Source: Ascaphus truei | Lineage: Eukaryota; Chordata; Amphibia; Anura; Ascaphidae | Assembly: GCA_036426205.1 (NCBI GenBank) | Contig: CM071579.1 | Coordinates: 19,227,480-19,291,479 of the forward strand | Length of the DNA stretch: 64,000 nt | Direction of reading: 5' to 3' | Shown here: piece after piece, positions 12,631 through 23,705 of the stretch | Layout: each line of letters begins with the position of its first letter | Position numbering within the stretch: position 1 is the stretch's first letter | The notes under the pieces: generated by a model | The model's input: the letters and a program-made list of their open reading frames with translations, nothing else | What the model was told of the DNA's origin: nothing | The model's database searches: none | Made by a program: the position numbers and the translations under genes

Positions 12631-12984
12631 AGGGCACAGGCTACCACGGCTGGTATACCTACAAGGGGATACAACACCGTGGGTGAAACTACAGAGACAA
12701 AAGGACTGTTCTCTCACACAAGACTAAAAGGAACAGTGCCAAAGAACCTTTATACAAGATTGTGGCGCAACCAGCAAACCTGGAGCTGTGCATCCACCCT
12801 GCATCCTTTACCAAAGAACCTTGGCCAAGGACCTTTATACAATTGATACCGGCCGGGCCACACATCGCTATGTGGACTGGACTCTTGCATTGTTTGAGAA
12901 TGTGATGTTATCTTGTTATCATTGCACATTATGTTCCATAATATTCCAGTTATATAGTGGTATCTCCAGATACCAGACGGGGAG

Positions 12985-13530
12985 TGTCATGGAACAAGAA
13001 TCACATTCCTGCCCGCCACCCCCTTCTTTGCTTGTCAGCTCCTTAAGTTCAGCTCAGCGCATTGGCTCCACATACACACCTGTGCCTGTGTAAATGCAAC
13101 ATGGCATTTTTTTTTTGCCTCTGAGCACATAATCAGTGAACTGCTACTGCAGCTTCTCCAGTCCTCCCAGTTAATGGACTTTCCATGTTCTCCCCCTGTC
13201 TTTTGCTGACAGTTAGTGCAGTCCCACTCAACCTTTAGTGTGACCCCTGCCCCTCACTTTCTTTTCCACCCTAGATTACAGTGAGTACAGACCTGTCTGC
13301 ATCCACCCCTGGTAGGCCTTTCTCTCTTACCAATAGTCCACCTCATAGAAGCATCCCACATAGAAGCACTCTCTACTACTACATTACACCCACAAGTTCC
13401 TGTGTTTTCTCTAATCCAGCAATAAGTTAGAAAGACATTAGACTTGTCATGCTTTGGAAGAGGGAGGACATGAGTTTGAGCTTACTGTATCATTCGTGAC
13501 CCTGGTTCCAGGAAAAAGGGAGCGTGTCCG
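12985..13530 (+). repeat. 3' LTR of BEL/Pao-like element (right end approximate)
   Basis: Second copy of the repeat that starts at 7655, preceded by the purine tract gacggggag at 12976-12984. It retains stretches missing from the 5' copy (for example gctgacagttagtgcag near 13206), indicating independent small deletions. Confidence 0.7.
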
Positions 13531-14381
13531 GAGTGTGGTATAAAGCGTTGCCAGGCCAGGTGTAGTAAGGTAGACAATACTTGCCGGTACCAGTTGTAGA
13601 GATAGAGTGAAGAATGCCTTGCCAAAGTCAGGGAGTGGAGAGTGGAGATTGATCGTAGTCCAAGCCGTGTTCAAGGGGTTACCAGAGTGAGCGTTGTCCA
13701 AGGAGTGCCGAGATCGAGAGCCAGAAGGGGTAGTCGTACGAGCCGTGTCAGAACCTGTGAAAACACTGAGAGAATCCAGAAGTACTTCCATGCAGAGACT
13801 ATGTTGAGCAAAGACTGAGAGCAGAGAGGAGCTAGATAAAGCAGGAAGGTCCAATTAGGAACGGAGGCGGGACAGGAAGAGCTACAGGGAGACACTGCAG
13901 ATTGGTGCAGGCATAACAGGCCAGGTGAGTCTTGTTAGTAACCTGAGTATGCCCGTGCAGTGTGCGTGGGCAGAGCCTGAGGTCCGGGGGACGGGAATAA
14001 GAGTGTGCAGACTGAGCGTGCTCTGTAACGCTACGTGTGTGAAGCGAGCCAGTGGATGGTGCAGGTGTGCGTGCAGGAGGGCGTGGGCACGCCCGGCACT
14101 GAGCAGAGGAATCGCCAAGGGGAGTGATCCCGCGACGGCGGCAGGGGCGAGGAGCCGTGGAGGCCGGTATGGCAGGATTGTTTTGTGTGTCCCGGGGCTC
14201 ACTGCGGGGAGGGAGTGCTCTGTGTGGGGAGCGAGGAGAACGCCCATTCCTGACAGCCAGGAGAAAGCCTCTTCTCTCTTAACTATGTGAATATTAACGT
14301 GCTTAAATCTAAAAAATTAGGTGAATACTTAATTATAATAATAGTGATTTAGACTATTGCTATTAATAGCTGTTAGTGTTA
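13531..14381. other. GC-rich intron or unresolved repeat
   Basis: GC- and CpG-rich, with a run of generally open frames on both strands but no recognisable protein. It could be the remainder of a repeat into which the BEL/Pao-like element inserted; I could not find its other half. Confidence 0.3.
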
Positions 14382-14820
14382 CAGGCAGTCCTCAGTTATC
14401 CGACACAATGCGTTACTCAAAATGGCGCTGGATAGCGAAACGTTGTAAAGCGAAACACGTTTTCCCATAGGAACACTGTTTAAATGAAAGGTTCCGTTCC
14501 TGAAAACATTTTTAATGCTAAAATACACAAAATATTTTACTCAAGCAATAAGATATGCAGCACACACATAAAATATATAGTGCATATACTGTATTATATA
14601 TAATATTACATAATATATAATTAATATAAAAATATAATATATTATATAGTATAATATACTGTAATATATATATCATATACACATAAACAACTTTGCAAAG
14701 CGTCGTAAGAGCGTTGGATAAGCCGTTTTGCCGTTGTAAAAATGAACATAGGTATGCATTGCATAGCGTTGGATAAGCCATTCGTTGTAAAACGAAGCGT
14801 TGTAAAACGAGGACTGCCTG
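14382..14820. mobile_element. Tigger/pogo-like MITE, second family
   Basis: Terminal inverted repeats CAGGCAGTCCTCAG and CGAGGACTGCCTG are flanked by TA at 14380-14381 and 14821-14822. Internal sub-terminal repeats (cgttggataag, gttgtaaaacgaag) recur, and the centre is AT-rich (14560-14690). No transposase remains. The termini resemble the CAGGCAGTCC class of pogo-like elements. Confidence 0.85.
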
Positions 14821-15003
14821 TATAACTAATTATAAGTGGTGTTCATAAATCATAAAAAAGTCACTCAAAGTTCACACAGGTGTAGTCTATCAGGTCCACT
14901 GAGGATAGTAAAAATTAGGATGGTATCCAGACCCCAGATACTAATGGTTCATGCAGCTCTTTTGATGTGGTACAGCCACCCACAAAGTACCTAAAAAAAA
15001 AGA

Positions 15004-15137
15004 ACAAAGAGAAGCGCAGGCACAATAGTGTTATACTGTATAAAAAATAGAGTCCATATAATAAGACACGCGGTCTTATTAAATGGGCGCTATTTATTAT
15101 ACAGTATAACACTATTGTGCCTGCACTTCTCTTTGTT

Positions 15138-15138
<1 letters not shown>
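15004..15138. repeat. Near-perfect inverted repeat (about 36-bp arms)
   Basis: The arm at about 15004-15041 containing caggcacaatagtgttatac is mirrored by gtataacactattgtgcctg at about 15102-15126. The loop contains a smaller inverted repeat, aataagac/gtcttatt. It is a foldback element or cruciform-capable palindrome directly followed by an AC microsatellite. Confidence 0.8.

Positions 15139-15142
<4 letters not shown>

Positions 15143-15196
<54 letters not shown>
15143..15196. repeat. AC dinucleotide microsatellite
   Basis: About 50 bp of uninterrupted CA/AC repeats after a short ATAT run. Confidence 0.95.
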
Positions 15197-15604
15197 TATG
15201 CAGCTCTCGTTTTAAATTTATGGTATAAAAAAAGTGACAAACACCAAATATACAAAGCAAAGGAGTCATGTCAAGGTTGCAGCAGAAAGCTTCATTACGA
15301 AGTGAATTATTCCAGTGACCCGCACATTTCATACAAACTCCAGCTCATTAAAAGACTCCAATTAAACCGCGCTATAAAATATGTTTCAGTACATGACAAA
15401 AGAAAGAATTTTACGGCCCACATTTAGTAAACTTCGGTCGTAGGGCGCCGCGGCTTAATTCCACGCAGTAAATCAGTCCTACCCCCACGTCTTAAAAAAT
15501 GTAAAGATGCAAGTGGTTTTTTAGCATGTACTTATCATTCATCAGAAGTGCTTTGTTATTGGGACGCAGTGCCGCTCATTCCTGGAGTGATCAGGCTTGC
15601 ATTT
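15197..15604. other. Intron, nothing recognised
   Basis: Unassigned intron sequence; no exon or clear repeat boundary is seen. Confidence 0.4.
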
Positions 15605-16730
15605 CAGAAAGAACAGTATGTATATCTTTATATAGCGCCCACAGGTGTACTTGGCGCTTTACAAGTCAGACAATACAGTACAGGGAATTACAGTGCATTA
15701 AGATCAGACAATAGGAAAGGAAATCCCTGCCCCGGAGAGCTTACAATCTAATTGATATGATGGGAGATTTACAGAGAGCAGGTGAGGGAATAAGTGACAG
15801 GGGTGCGCAAACTGGAGGGTGGGAGATTGTTCTGGGGGGGGGGGGGGGGGCGTGGGCGGTTGCAGAGCCCCTGCGCTCTTCCCCAAGGCATTTCAATTAA
15901 ATGCAACACTCCTGCAACCCCTGACCCCTGCAACACTCCACTTACCGGGATTCAGCCGACAGTGTGACGCATCGCCATGGCAACGTTGCGTCAAATGACA
16001 CCGCGGTGACGTGACACGTGTCAAATGACGCCGCAGGTCACGTGACCTCACATGGCCCCGCAGCGTCATTTGACGCGGATGTAAGGCATGCGGGGGGGGG
16101 GAGGCGAGAGCAGGGGCAAGAAAGACGGGGGGCGCAGCTTCAAAAGTTTGCGCTCCCCTGCTGTAGATGGCAGTCGTTGGTACGTACAGTAGGAGTGACG
16201 GTGTGTGTGACAGTGACCATGAGTCCAGGCTACTGAAATGCTTCATTTAAGAGGCGAATTTTAAGGTTAGTCTTAAAGGTGGGCAGAGAGGGTGCTTGGT
16301 GTATACTGAGTGAGTTCCACAGGTAAGGGGCAGTGAGGGGGAAGGGTTTAAGGCGAGACAGAGAGCCTTTGAGGTAGAAAAGGTGGACAAAAGACCATTA
16401 TGGGTAGAGCGCAGGAGACGAGCAGGGGCATAACGAGAGATCAGAGCTGATATGTAGGGAGGAGCAGATGAGGGGAGAGCCTTCAAGGAAAGGAGGAGAA
16501 CTTTGTAGGTGATTTTGATAGGAAGTCAGGAGAGGGATTTAAGGAGGAGATGAGCAGGAACTGTTCTGGGAGAAAGTGACATTATTCTAACAGCAGAGTA
16601 TTGGATAGATTGCAGGGGAGAAAGAAAGAATTTCTTATCAGCCCTTGAGGTCAGCACCCCAGGCATAGGACAGCCACTAAGGATATTGGCAAACGGTCTC
16701 ATTACTTTGGTCAGCAGCAAATTCCCTTTT
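15605..16730. mobile_element. Dispersed tatatagcgcc repeat with a nested GC-rich insert
   Basis: Starts with tatatctttatatagcgccc and reaches gagagcttacaatctaatt at about 15733-15752, the same landmarks as 17145-17345 and 30590-30760. About 15797-16163 is an insertion bounded by ggggtgcgcaaactg and gtttgcgctcccctg, carrying a 17-base G run (from 15834) and repeated tcaaatgacgccgc-type motifs. The outer repeat resumes afterward (ttaaggttagtcttaaaggt). Confidence 0.6.
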
Positions 16731-17144
16731 ATATAGATGTTATAAAATACCTATTCGCCTCATTCAGAATAACTGAATTAAAATCACATTACGTCACTGT
16801 TGTTTGGCCCCAAAGAAGACGGTCAGCCATGTCATCTCAGCACATGTCATAGAACTTTGGTCACAAGTGGCTCCTAAGTGTTTCCACGAATCAGCAAGAA
16901 ATGTCAGTCACGTCCACCCAGGAAGTCAACCTTGTACCGATAAAGAATTGTCCGCTTTTATGGGGGAAGATAGGCTAGCAAGTTAGATTCTTCTTCATGT
17001 GGCCTTCATAACAACATGTATTCCTCTATACAAAAGGCATTGTATAGGAGCAGAAGAATCAAAAGAAAAAGAGAATGCCGCTTTAAAGCCATAATCAAGA
17101 CATGTCCAATGCTCCATTGTATTCTCTCTTGAAGCCACATGTAC
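16731..17144. other. Intron, nothing recognised
   Basis: No gene or repeat boundary is recognised. Confidence 0.4.
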
Positions 17145-17345
17145 CACTCTGTATGTATGTATGTATATCTTTATTTATATAGCGCCATTAATGTACATAG
17201 CGCTGCACAGCAGTAATACACGTGACAATCATATAAATAACAAATAATATAAATAACACATAAGGGGGAGAAGTGCTTTCAGACATAAAAGTGACATTTA
17301 GGAAAAGAAGTCCCTGCTCCGAAGAGCTTACAATCTAATTGGTTG
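17145..17345 (+). repeat. Dispersed tatatagcgcc repeat
   Basis: Runs from tatctttatttatatagcgc through catagcgctgcacagcagta to agagcttacaatctaatt. It aligns with 30590-30760 in the same orientation, with an inverted shorter piece at 17646-17790. Confidence 0.75.
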
Positions 17346-17645
17346 GTAGGAAGAACGTACAGAAACAGTAGGAGGGTGTTCTAGTAAGTGCGTCTGCAGG
17401 GGGCCATGGTCGATGTATGAGATGTATAGTATCACCCACAGAGCTCTAATGAACATCCTTGAATACGCCGGCAGTGAAGGGCAAATTTTAATAGGGGTGC
17501 CGGCTAGCATTTTGGGGCAAAAATTTATTCAATATTTAAACCAATTGACTTTTGTTCTGAGAAATCTGGTGACGCATTTGAATCCAGTTGGGCCCCCAAG
17601 GTCTAGAAAGCAATGGGAGCCAAAGTGAATTTATCCCATGAAAGA
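17346..17645. other. Intron between inverted repeat copies
   Basis: Unassigned sequence between opposite-orientation copies of the tatatagcgcc repeat, possibly the interior of one long foldback element spanning 17145-17790. Confidence 0.35.
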
Positions 17646-17790
17646 GTTAGAGTGTAAGCTCTTCAGGACAGACACTATTCCTAATGTTTATTTTCATGTC
17701 TGTAGCACTTAATCCAACGATTAAGTCACACGTATTACTGCTGTAAAGCACTATGTACATGGATGGCGCTATACAATTAAAGATATACAC
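17646..17790 (-). repeat. Inverted copy of the tatatagcgcc repeat
   Basis: Reads gtaagctcttcaggac through attactgctgtaaagcac to ggcgctatacaattaaag, the reverse complement of the landmarks in 17145-17345. Confidence 0.75.
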
Positions 17791-17929
17791 AGGAGCAGTG
17801 CTCCCTGCTCAATTACCTCCCTTCCCTTTTCCTAAACACAGAAAGGAGAGGCGCAGAATGAGCCGCTCCTCTTACATGAGCAAATCCCCAACTTTAATGT
17901 GTATACTGTTTATAGAATTCATGATTGCC

Positions 17930-18265
17930 ATGCGGAGGAGCGCGCGGTGCGATCACAATGCCTTGCTGCACTCCTAAGGCCGCACGCATGCCTGGTGAGA
18001 CTGCGCGGAGGAGCGCGCGGTGCGATCACAATGCCTTGCTGCACGCCTAAGGCCGCACGCATGCCTGGTGAGACCGCACAGAGGAGCGCGCATGGTGTGA
18101 TCACAATGCCTTGCTGCACGCCTAAGGCCGCACGCATGCCTGGGGAGACCGCGCGGAGGAGCGCGCATGGTGCGATCACAATGCCTTGCTGCACGCCTAA
18201 GGTCGCACGCATGCCTGGTGAGACCGCGCGGAAGAGAGCGCATGGTGTGATCACAATGCCTTGCT
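17930..18265. repeat. 73-75 bp CpG-rich tandem array, about 4.5 copies
   Basis: The landmark gcatgcctgg recurs at 17986, 18059 and 18134, with units containing gatcacaatgccttgctgca and aggagcgcgc. Spacing varies (73 and 75 bp), so frames are not maintained. The open frames across it on both strands reflect repeat structure and do not indicate a gene. Confidence 0.9.
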
Positions 18266-18295
18266 GTATGTCCTTAGGCCACACCGATTTCCGGC

Positions 18296-18421
18296 GAGAG
18301 AGAGAGACACACACACACACAGAGAGAACGACAGACAGAGAGAGAGAGAGAGAGACAGACGGAGAGAGAAAGCGACAGACGGAGAGAAAGAGACAGACAG
18401 AGATACAGAGAGAGAGAGATT
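18296..18421. repeat. GA-rich microsatellite
   Basis: Purine-rich GAGA/GACA simple repeat with a short CA run, directly after the CpG-rich array. Confidence 0.9.
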
Positions 18422-19129
18422 TCACCCATACATACAGTTGCATTCTTCTTGTTGAAATAGATATACCAAAATTAAAACAAATAATAGAAAGGGGGAAAAA
18501 AATGATGTAAAAGCAGCCAAGCTTACTCTTTAGTGATATAGACACGAGTAGACAAAGTTTATGATTGATATTCTCAGCTTTGGTAACTTAATAAAAATGT
18601 TAGTGGGTTCATAAATCACGACGGGATGTAGAATGTCACATTTTGAACGAGATGCTGAGTACAATCCCAGTGCTACATCGTTTCACCTCTTCATAACTAA
18701 GGATTTATAAAAACCCCCAGGCTAACGAATCCCGCTCCTCACTGCCCCCCGCCCCCCCCCCCCCCCCCCCCCGCCCTCCACTCACTGCGCTCCTAATGCA
18801 CCATAATGATCCCTCCTTAGGATATGAACACCAGCCAAAAAGTAATGCACATTATCATGAACACATTAAAATATATATTCCATTTAAAACGACAGCCCCC
18901 TCCATACTGGGCTAGCATAAGGGAATGCCTGTCTGCAATAGCCTTTAGAATTGTAATTCTGTTCTACATATTTATGAGACATTCATGTACTATGTCAGTT
19001 GATATTTTTAATGCAATCAGGGTAAAGCACATTACGGTCTCGTTGCTATTGCACATACGCGCACACATGCACATACCGGCGTTCATATTCCCATATCATT
19101 TAAAAAGGAAATGCGTGGAAATTCATCAT
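18422..19129. other. Intron with a C homopolymer
   Basis: Unassigned, with a C-rich run at about 18744-18772. A 132-codon frame at 18824-19222 has no family resemblance and ends in a poly-T tract. Confidence 0.4.
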
Positions 19130-19133
19130 TTAA

Positions 19134-19589
19134 AGCTGCAGTTCAGTCTTTTTTTTTTTTTTTTTTTTTACATTTATTTTTTTACTTCAATAGTTTTATG
19201 TGCGCAATCTCTAATTAGCTAAAGAACTGTATAGCTGCAGCTCAATTCGTTCTCCATGTATTGATAGGTCGAAATTTGGTGACATATTAAAAGCTGGGAT
19301 TTGTTTATAATCTGCTTGTCTGTCAGTGGAAGCTCATGAATATTCATGAGCACTCCTGCACTGACATGTGCTAGAGAGAGGGCAGGGCTGACAAAGGGGT
19401 GTGCCAGGGCTTGTGACAGGACAGGAAGAGGCAGTGCCTTAGCAAATGGCTGTTAAAATAGAATACAAGAAAATTGGTCTTTCAAAGTTGTTTTTTTAAA
19501 AACAGAAAATGCTAAAAGTATTTTTTCTTACTACAGAACTGATTTATTAAAAAAAAACACACATGCAGGATATTAACTGAACTGCAGCT
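19134..19589. mobile_element. TTAA-flanked MITE, copy 1
   Basis: Flanked by TTAA (19130-19133 and 19590-19593) with terminal inverted repeats AGCTGCAGTTCAG and CTGAACTGCAGCT. It contains the family core gctagagagagggcagggct and ggggtgtgccagggc, shared with 36559-36980, 43042-43485 and 47569-48050. TTAA duplication suggests a piggyBac-like transposase acting in trans, although a TA target with longer termini is also possible. Confidence 0.75.
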
Positions 19590-19593
19590 TTAA

Positions 19594-19969
19594 TACTACT
19601 TGGATGGTTGTCTTTGAAACGCGACACGAAGTTGGCAGGGTTTGCTGGTCCCTAATTACCCTGCCCTCTTCTGTTCATCATGAAATCACCAATCATATCA
19701 AATTCGTGCATTGGATTTGACATCGCCAAAATGGTATTGCATTTCTCGCTTTGAAACATAAAGGTATATTCCAGCAGGTGAGTTTCAGCGCAGCGTTTCC
19801 CTGCGGTTTGTGTAACCACCAAAAGCTGTGACGTTACAGGTGGCAAACCCCATGGATTTCCTCCCCGTTCTCGAGTTCGCAGGAAACTGCTAATATCCCG
19901 GAACCCTTTTTATATTATACACATACCATATATTCACCCACACACATTTATGTCAAGTGTTGCTTTATA
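19594..19969. other. Intron, nothing recognised
   Basis: Unassigned intron sequence without recognised features. Confidence 0.4.
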
Positions 19970-20310
19970 CCAGGGGCGGGCAACTCCAGAACTCCTTGAG
20001 AAAGACCAGTTGTTGGTTGAAACGCGTGGGAGGTATTTTACTGTTCACCTTTGTATGATGCAATAAAAAAAAATCATCTTTACTCCACTTTGAGACCACG
20101 TTTTTTTTTCCATTTTACTTAGAAGAGATTTGGATCGTCTTAGGAGTGCCCTGGATCCCGTTTCTCTATCTCAAAGGCCGCCAACAGGTTAGTTTTTAAG
20201 GATATCCCTGCTTCAGCACAACTGGCTCAAATCAGTGGGTCAGTCAAAGACTGCACCACCTGTGCTGAAGCAGGGATATCCTTAAAACCTGACCTGTTGG
20301 CGGCCCTGCT
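19970..20310. mobile_element. Foldback MITE with insertion in the left arm
   Basis: The left arm starts ggggcgggcaactccag (about 19974), is interrupted by about 175 bp of unrelated sequence (with a ttgaaacgcgtggg motif), then resumes ggccgccaacaggtta and ggatatccctgcttcagcac. The right arm mirrors it with gtgctgaagcagggatatcc and cctgacctgttggcggcc. Confidence 0.7.
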
Positions 20311-21379
20311 TCACACACTGTAGCGTGACTACACAATGAGAACTGAAACATCATGAATATACAACAGACATCACATTAGCACTTTAATCAGAACGTCTCT
20401 GAAACACACGGTAAATAGAAATAGACTGAAGAGGGAACAATTTGAGCGGCCGTTATTGCACCTAGAAACGCAACCTGTTACATTAATGCTAGTGCGATAT
20501 TTAACGCAGTTCCCCTGAAAGAAATGGTAACGCCTAAGATATTTAGCAGGTTGTGTGCGAGCTGCGAATGCCTACAATGGCTGTAATAGCGCCTGCTATG
20601 TCTGTACCCATTACCCATTTTCTTATTTGTTGTCAAACCTCAGGCTCTATTAGATCTCTGGCTTTCTTTCACATTACATACTTGTGCTGATTTGCTGTTC
20701 CTTTATTTCCAATTCCAACCATAGCGTGTGGTAGAGAGTTGCATTAACGTCATTGCACATAACAGGAATGTAAGATAATGAGTTAGCCAAATGAGTGTGT
20801 AACAATGCTCAACATGGATTGTGATTGTTTTGCAGACATTAGATGTAATGCATTTCGTGTACAGTACATCTGCGTATGGAAGTAAATAGCTAGTTTAAGA
20901 GAAATGGTTTTCAATCTGCATAAACTATTGTGTTGTGAAAAAGTGCTATTCTTCCACTTAAGCGCTGTTCTTTTGTCTATTACGTGACCATCTTGCCACC
21001 AACAAGAGCATTTAACTCCCCTTCAACTGGCATTGCGGCCCCCACAAGCCCTCTCCAGACTCATCTGCAAATTTGAGTTAAAATGTCATTAATTATCTAA
21101 GTGAGACGCACTTCATCCCCCCGAAACAGACCCAAAGGATTCCCCTCAAGATCTGTATGCTGGATAGACAACCTCGCTCCTCCCCAAACGCCGCTCATGG
21201 CCATAGTAACCTTCCTCAGGGATCTCTCAATGGCCCCTGCCCTTGCCAAATCTAGTCGATTTCGCAGCAAACAGCCACAACAGCTGCACTATATCAGGGT
21301 AATAAGTATAAAATAAATAAGTCAAAACCAATGTGGCTAAATAAACAAGTAGGGGAGGAAATGGAAAAGAAGAGGCAGG
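20311..21379. other. Intron, nothing recognised
   Basis: About 1 kb of unassigned sequence before the LINE fragment; no exon or repeat boundary is recognised. Confidence 0.4.
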
Positions 21380-22960
21380 CGCTTAGATTCTTTAAGTCAC
21401 AAGGGACGGAGACATCGTATCAGAATTATAAGGACTAAAAAAAAGTTGCAAAAGGGCAATTAAGTTAGCAAAAATGGATAATGAAAAAGGGATTGCAATA
21501 GAAACTAAGGTCAACCCTAAAAAGTTCTTTAAGTATCTTAATAACAAAAAAATGGGAAAAGAAAATATAGGACCCTTTCCGTCTGAGATGGGTAGGCAGA
21601 TTATTGGAGATAAGGGAAAAGCAGAGGTATTAAACAAATTCTTTGCCTTTGTGTTCACCAGGGAAGAATCAATTTCAATAGTTGTGCCGCAGGAGGAAGC
21701 CACAACCTCCATATTAATGAACAATTGGTTAACTGAGGAAGAAGTTCATAGGCGGCTTGAAAAAAATTAAAGTAAATAAGGCACCTGGCCCCGATGGCAT
21801 ACATCCAAGAGTTCTCAATGAGTTAAGCTCAGTAATAGCCAAACCATTGTATTTAATATTCAATGACTCCATTTCCACAGGCTCACTGCCACAAGATTGG
21901 CGTAAAGCAGATGTGGTGCCTATATTAAAAAAGGGAGCTAGATCACAACCGGGGAATTACAGATCTGTAAGCCTGACTTCAATAGTGGGGAAACACGGAT
22001 AATATTCAAGATTGCCTAATGGAAAATAAAATTACTAGTATAAGCATGGATTTATGAAGGATAGATCATGCCAAACAAACCTTATTTGTTTCTTTGAGGA
22101 GGTAAGTAGGAATTTAGACCACGGTAATGCAGTTGATCTTGACAACTTGGATTTTGCAAAGGCTTTTTATACGGTTCCACACAAGAGGTTCGTATACAAA
22201 ATAAAGAAAATTGGACTAAAGGATAGACAACAGAGGGTTGTCATAAATGGAACTTTTTCAGGCTGGGCTAAGGTTGTTAGTGGAGTACCACAGGGATCGG
22301 TACTGGGACCCCTGCTTTTTAACGTGTTTATTAATGACCTTGAGGTTGGCATCGACAGCAATGTCTCCATCTTTGCTGATGATACTAAATTGTGTAAGGT
22401 AGTAGAATCAGAGCAGGATGCAATTTCTCTCCAGAAGGACTTGGAGAGACTGGAAACTTGGGCAGGTAAATGGCAGATGAGGTTTAATACAGATAAATGT
22501 AAGGTTATGCATTTGGGAAGCATGAATAAACAGGCGATTTACAAATTAAATGGGGATAAATTAGGGGAATCCTTGATAGAGAAGGATTTATGAGCGCTTG
22601 TAGACAACAGGCTTAGCAATAGTGCCCAAAGTCATGCAGTAGCTGCAAAGGCAAAGAAGACATTAAAACGTGCATTAAACGGGCAATGGATGGAAGGGAA
22701 GTAAACATAATGATGCCCCTTTACAAAGCATTAGTAAGACCACACCTTGAATATGGAGTACAATTTTAGGCACCAATCCTACATTATGGAAGTAGAGAAA
22801 GTGCAGAGAAGAGCCACCAAATTAATAAAGGGGATGGACAATCTAACTTATGAGGAGAGGCTAGCTAAATTAATTTATTTAAATTAGAAAAGAGGCGTCT
22901 AAGAGGGGATATGATAACTACTGTATATACAAATGTAGGCATGTATAAAAATGGTATACA
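21380..22960 (+). pseudogene. Broken CR1-like LINE, reverse transcriptase region
   Basis: Three consecutive plus-strand frames encode a non-LTR reverse transcriptase of the CR1 group. At 21474-21770 is FFKYLNNKKMGK and EVLNKFFAFVF (linker before RT). At 21757-22002 is KAPGPDGIHPRVLNELSS, then LPQDWRKADVVPI and NYRSVSLTSIVGK. At 22054-22593 is SGVPQGSVLGPLLFNVFI and the catalytic FADDTKL (FADD at 22372-22383), then WQMRFNTDKCKVMHLG. Downstream pieces in other frames resemble the CR1 C-terminus (VDNRLSN, RRATKLIKGM). Frameshifts and stops near 21760, 22000 and 22592 make it inactive. The endonuclease domain is absent, as expected for a 5'-truncated copy. Confidence 0.9.
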
Positions 22961-23705
22961 GTTCTTTCTCATGCTGGCAGTAAACCCTGGTAAGTATGCA
23001 GGATTGCCAGCATCAATCATGGAGGTTTGCCCTCACACCCTGGTGAGGTGTCATATGTACACAAGGGGAGTGGTAACATGCTCGGTGTCCACTATTAGTG
23101 ACACAAGAGGTGTGGCTGTTTTCTGAGTCTATATGAGACACAGAATTGTAAAACATACTGGACACCTAACAAGCTCCTATTGAACCCCCAAAATGACCAC
23201 AACATATATATAAGCATATGAGTGTCACAGAGGAGTGCTACTGAGCATGGCAATATATATTTAAAACCAGAGACAGAACATAAAACACAGACAAAGCTCA
23301 GTTTTAGCACATCCATTAAGACTCATACACGGTACAGTGCCTAAATATATATGTATAAATATCTAATAAGTAAAATGGTCTTTTAGTTTGACATTTTTGG
23401 CCAAAATTGTTGTAAGCCCCTGAGCCAACGCCACGGCAGACCACATATCAGGGGTCCCTAACGCTAATATAAATTCTTAATAACCTGTGTAATAACAGGA
23501 AGAATGATTTATAGTAAATCTGTCAATATTAGTTGCAAAGTTCGAAGTCTGACTGAAGCTTTTATTAACCTGTACATTACCAGGAAAAGCACTCTGTATT
23601 AGGACACAGCACTGCCTAAAGTTAGTGTGTCAATCAGGAGTTCAAGTGTGTTCAATGGAAACAGTAACTCGGGGATTTGAGATTGCATTGTTACACAAAA
23701 GACAT
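22961..23705. other. Intron, possibly further repeat sequence
   Basis: No boundary is resolved. Paired motifs (aataacctgtgtaataacagg; attaacctgtacattaccagg) about 90 bp apart suggest an internally repetitive dispersed element. Confidence 0.35.

Larger units (their letters stand above)
7655..13525 (+). mobile_element. Decayed BEL/Pao-like LTR retrotransposon
   Basis: Two direct repeats beginning TGTCATGGAACAAG (7655 and 12985) flank about 4.8 kb. The 3' repeat is directly preceded by a purine-rich gacggggag, a typical polypurine tract, giving + orientation. Inside, 10808-10849 encodes a C-X2-C-X4-H-X4-H knuckle (CTVCESDKHVTALH), a pattern typical of BEL/Pao gag, and DNA near 11040-11130 resembles the aspartic protease region in shifting frames. 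Reverse transcriptase and integrase motifs are not found, so pol is mostly deleted. Frames are broken throughout. The outer LTR ends are uncertain; similarity runs to about 8193 and 13533. Confidence 0.65.

Noticed and set aside
13447..14290. Several 120-135 codon frames in GC-rich sequence
   Set aside because: High GC lowers stop frequency; no protein similarity is recognised and frames overlap on opposite strands.
17145..17790. Possible tRNA-derived SINE or tRNA gene in the tatatagcgcc repeat
   Set aside because: No A/B box pair or cloverleaf could be made out; kept as a dispersed repeat of unknown class.
17899..18545. Overlapping frames of about 200 codons on both strands
   Set aside because: Both arise from the 73-75 bp array and GA repeats.
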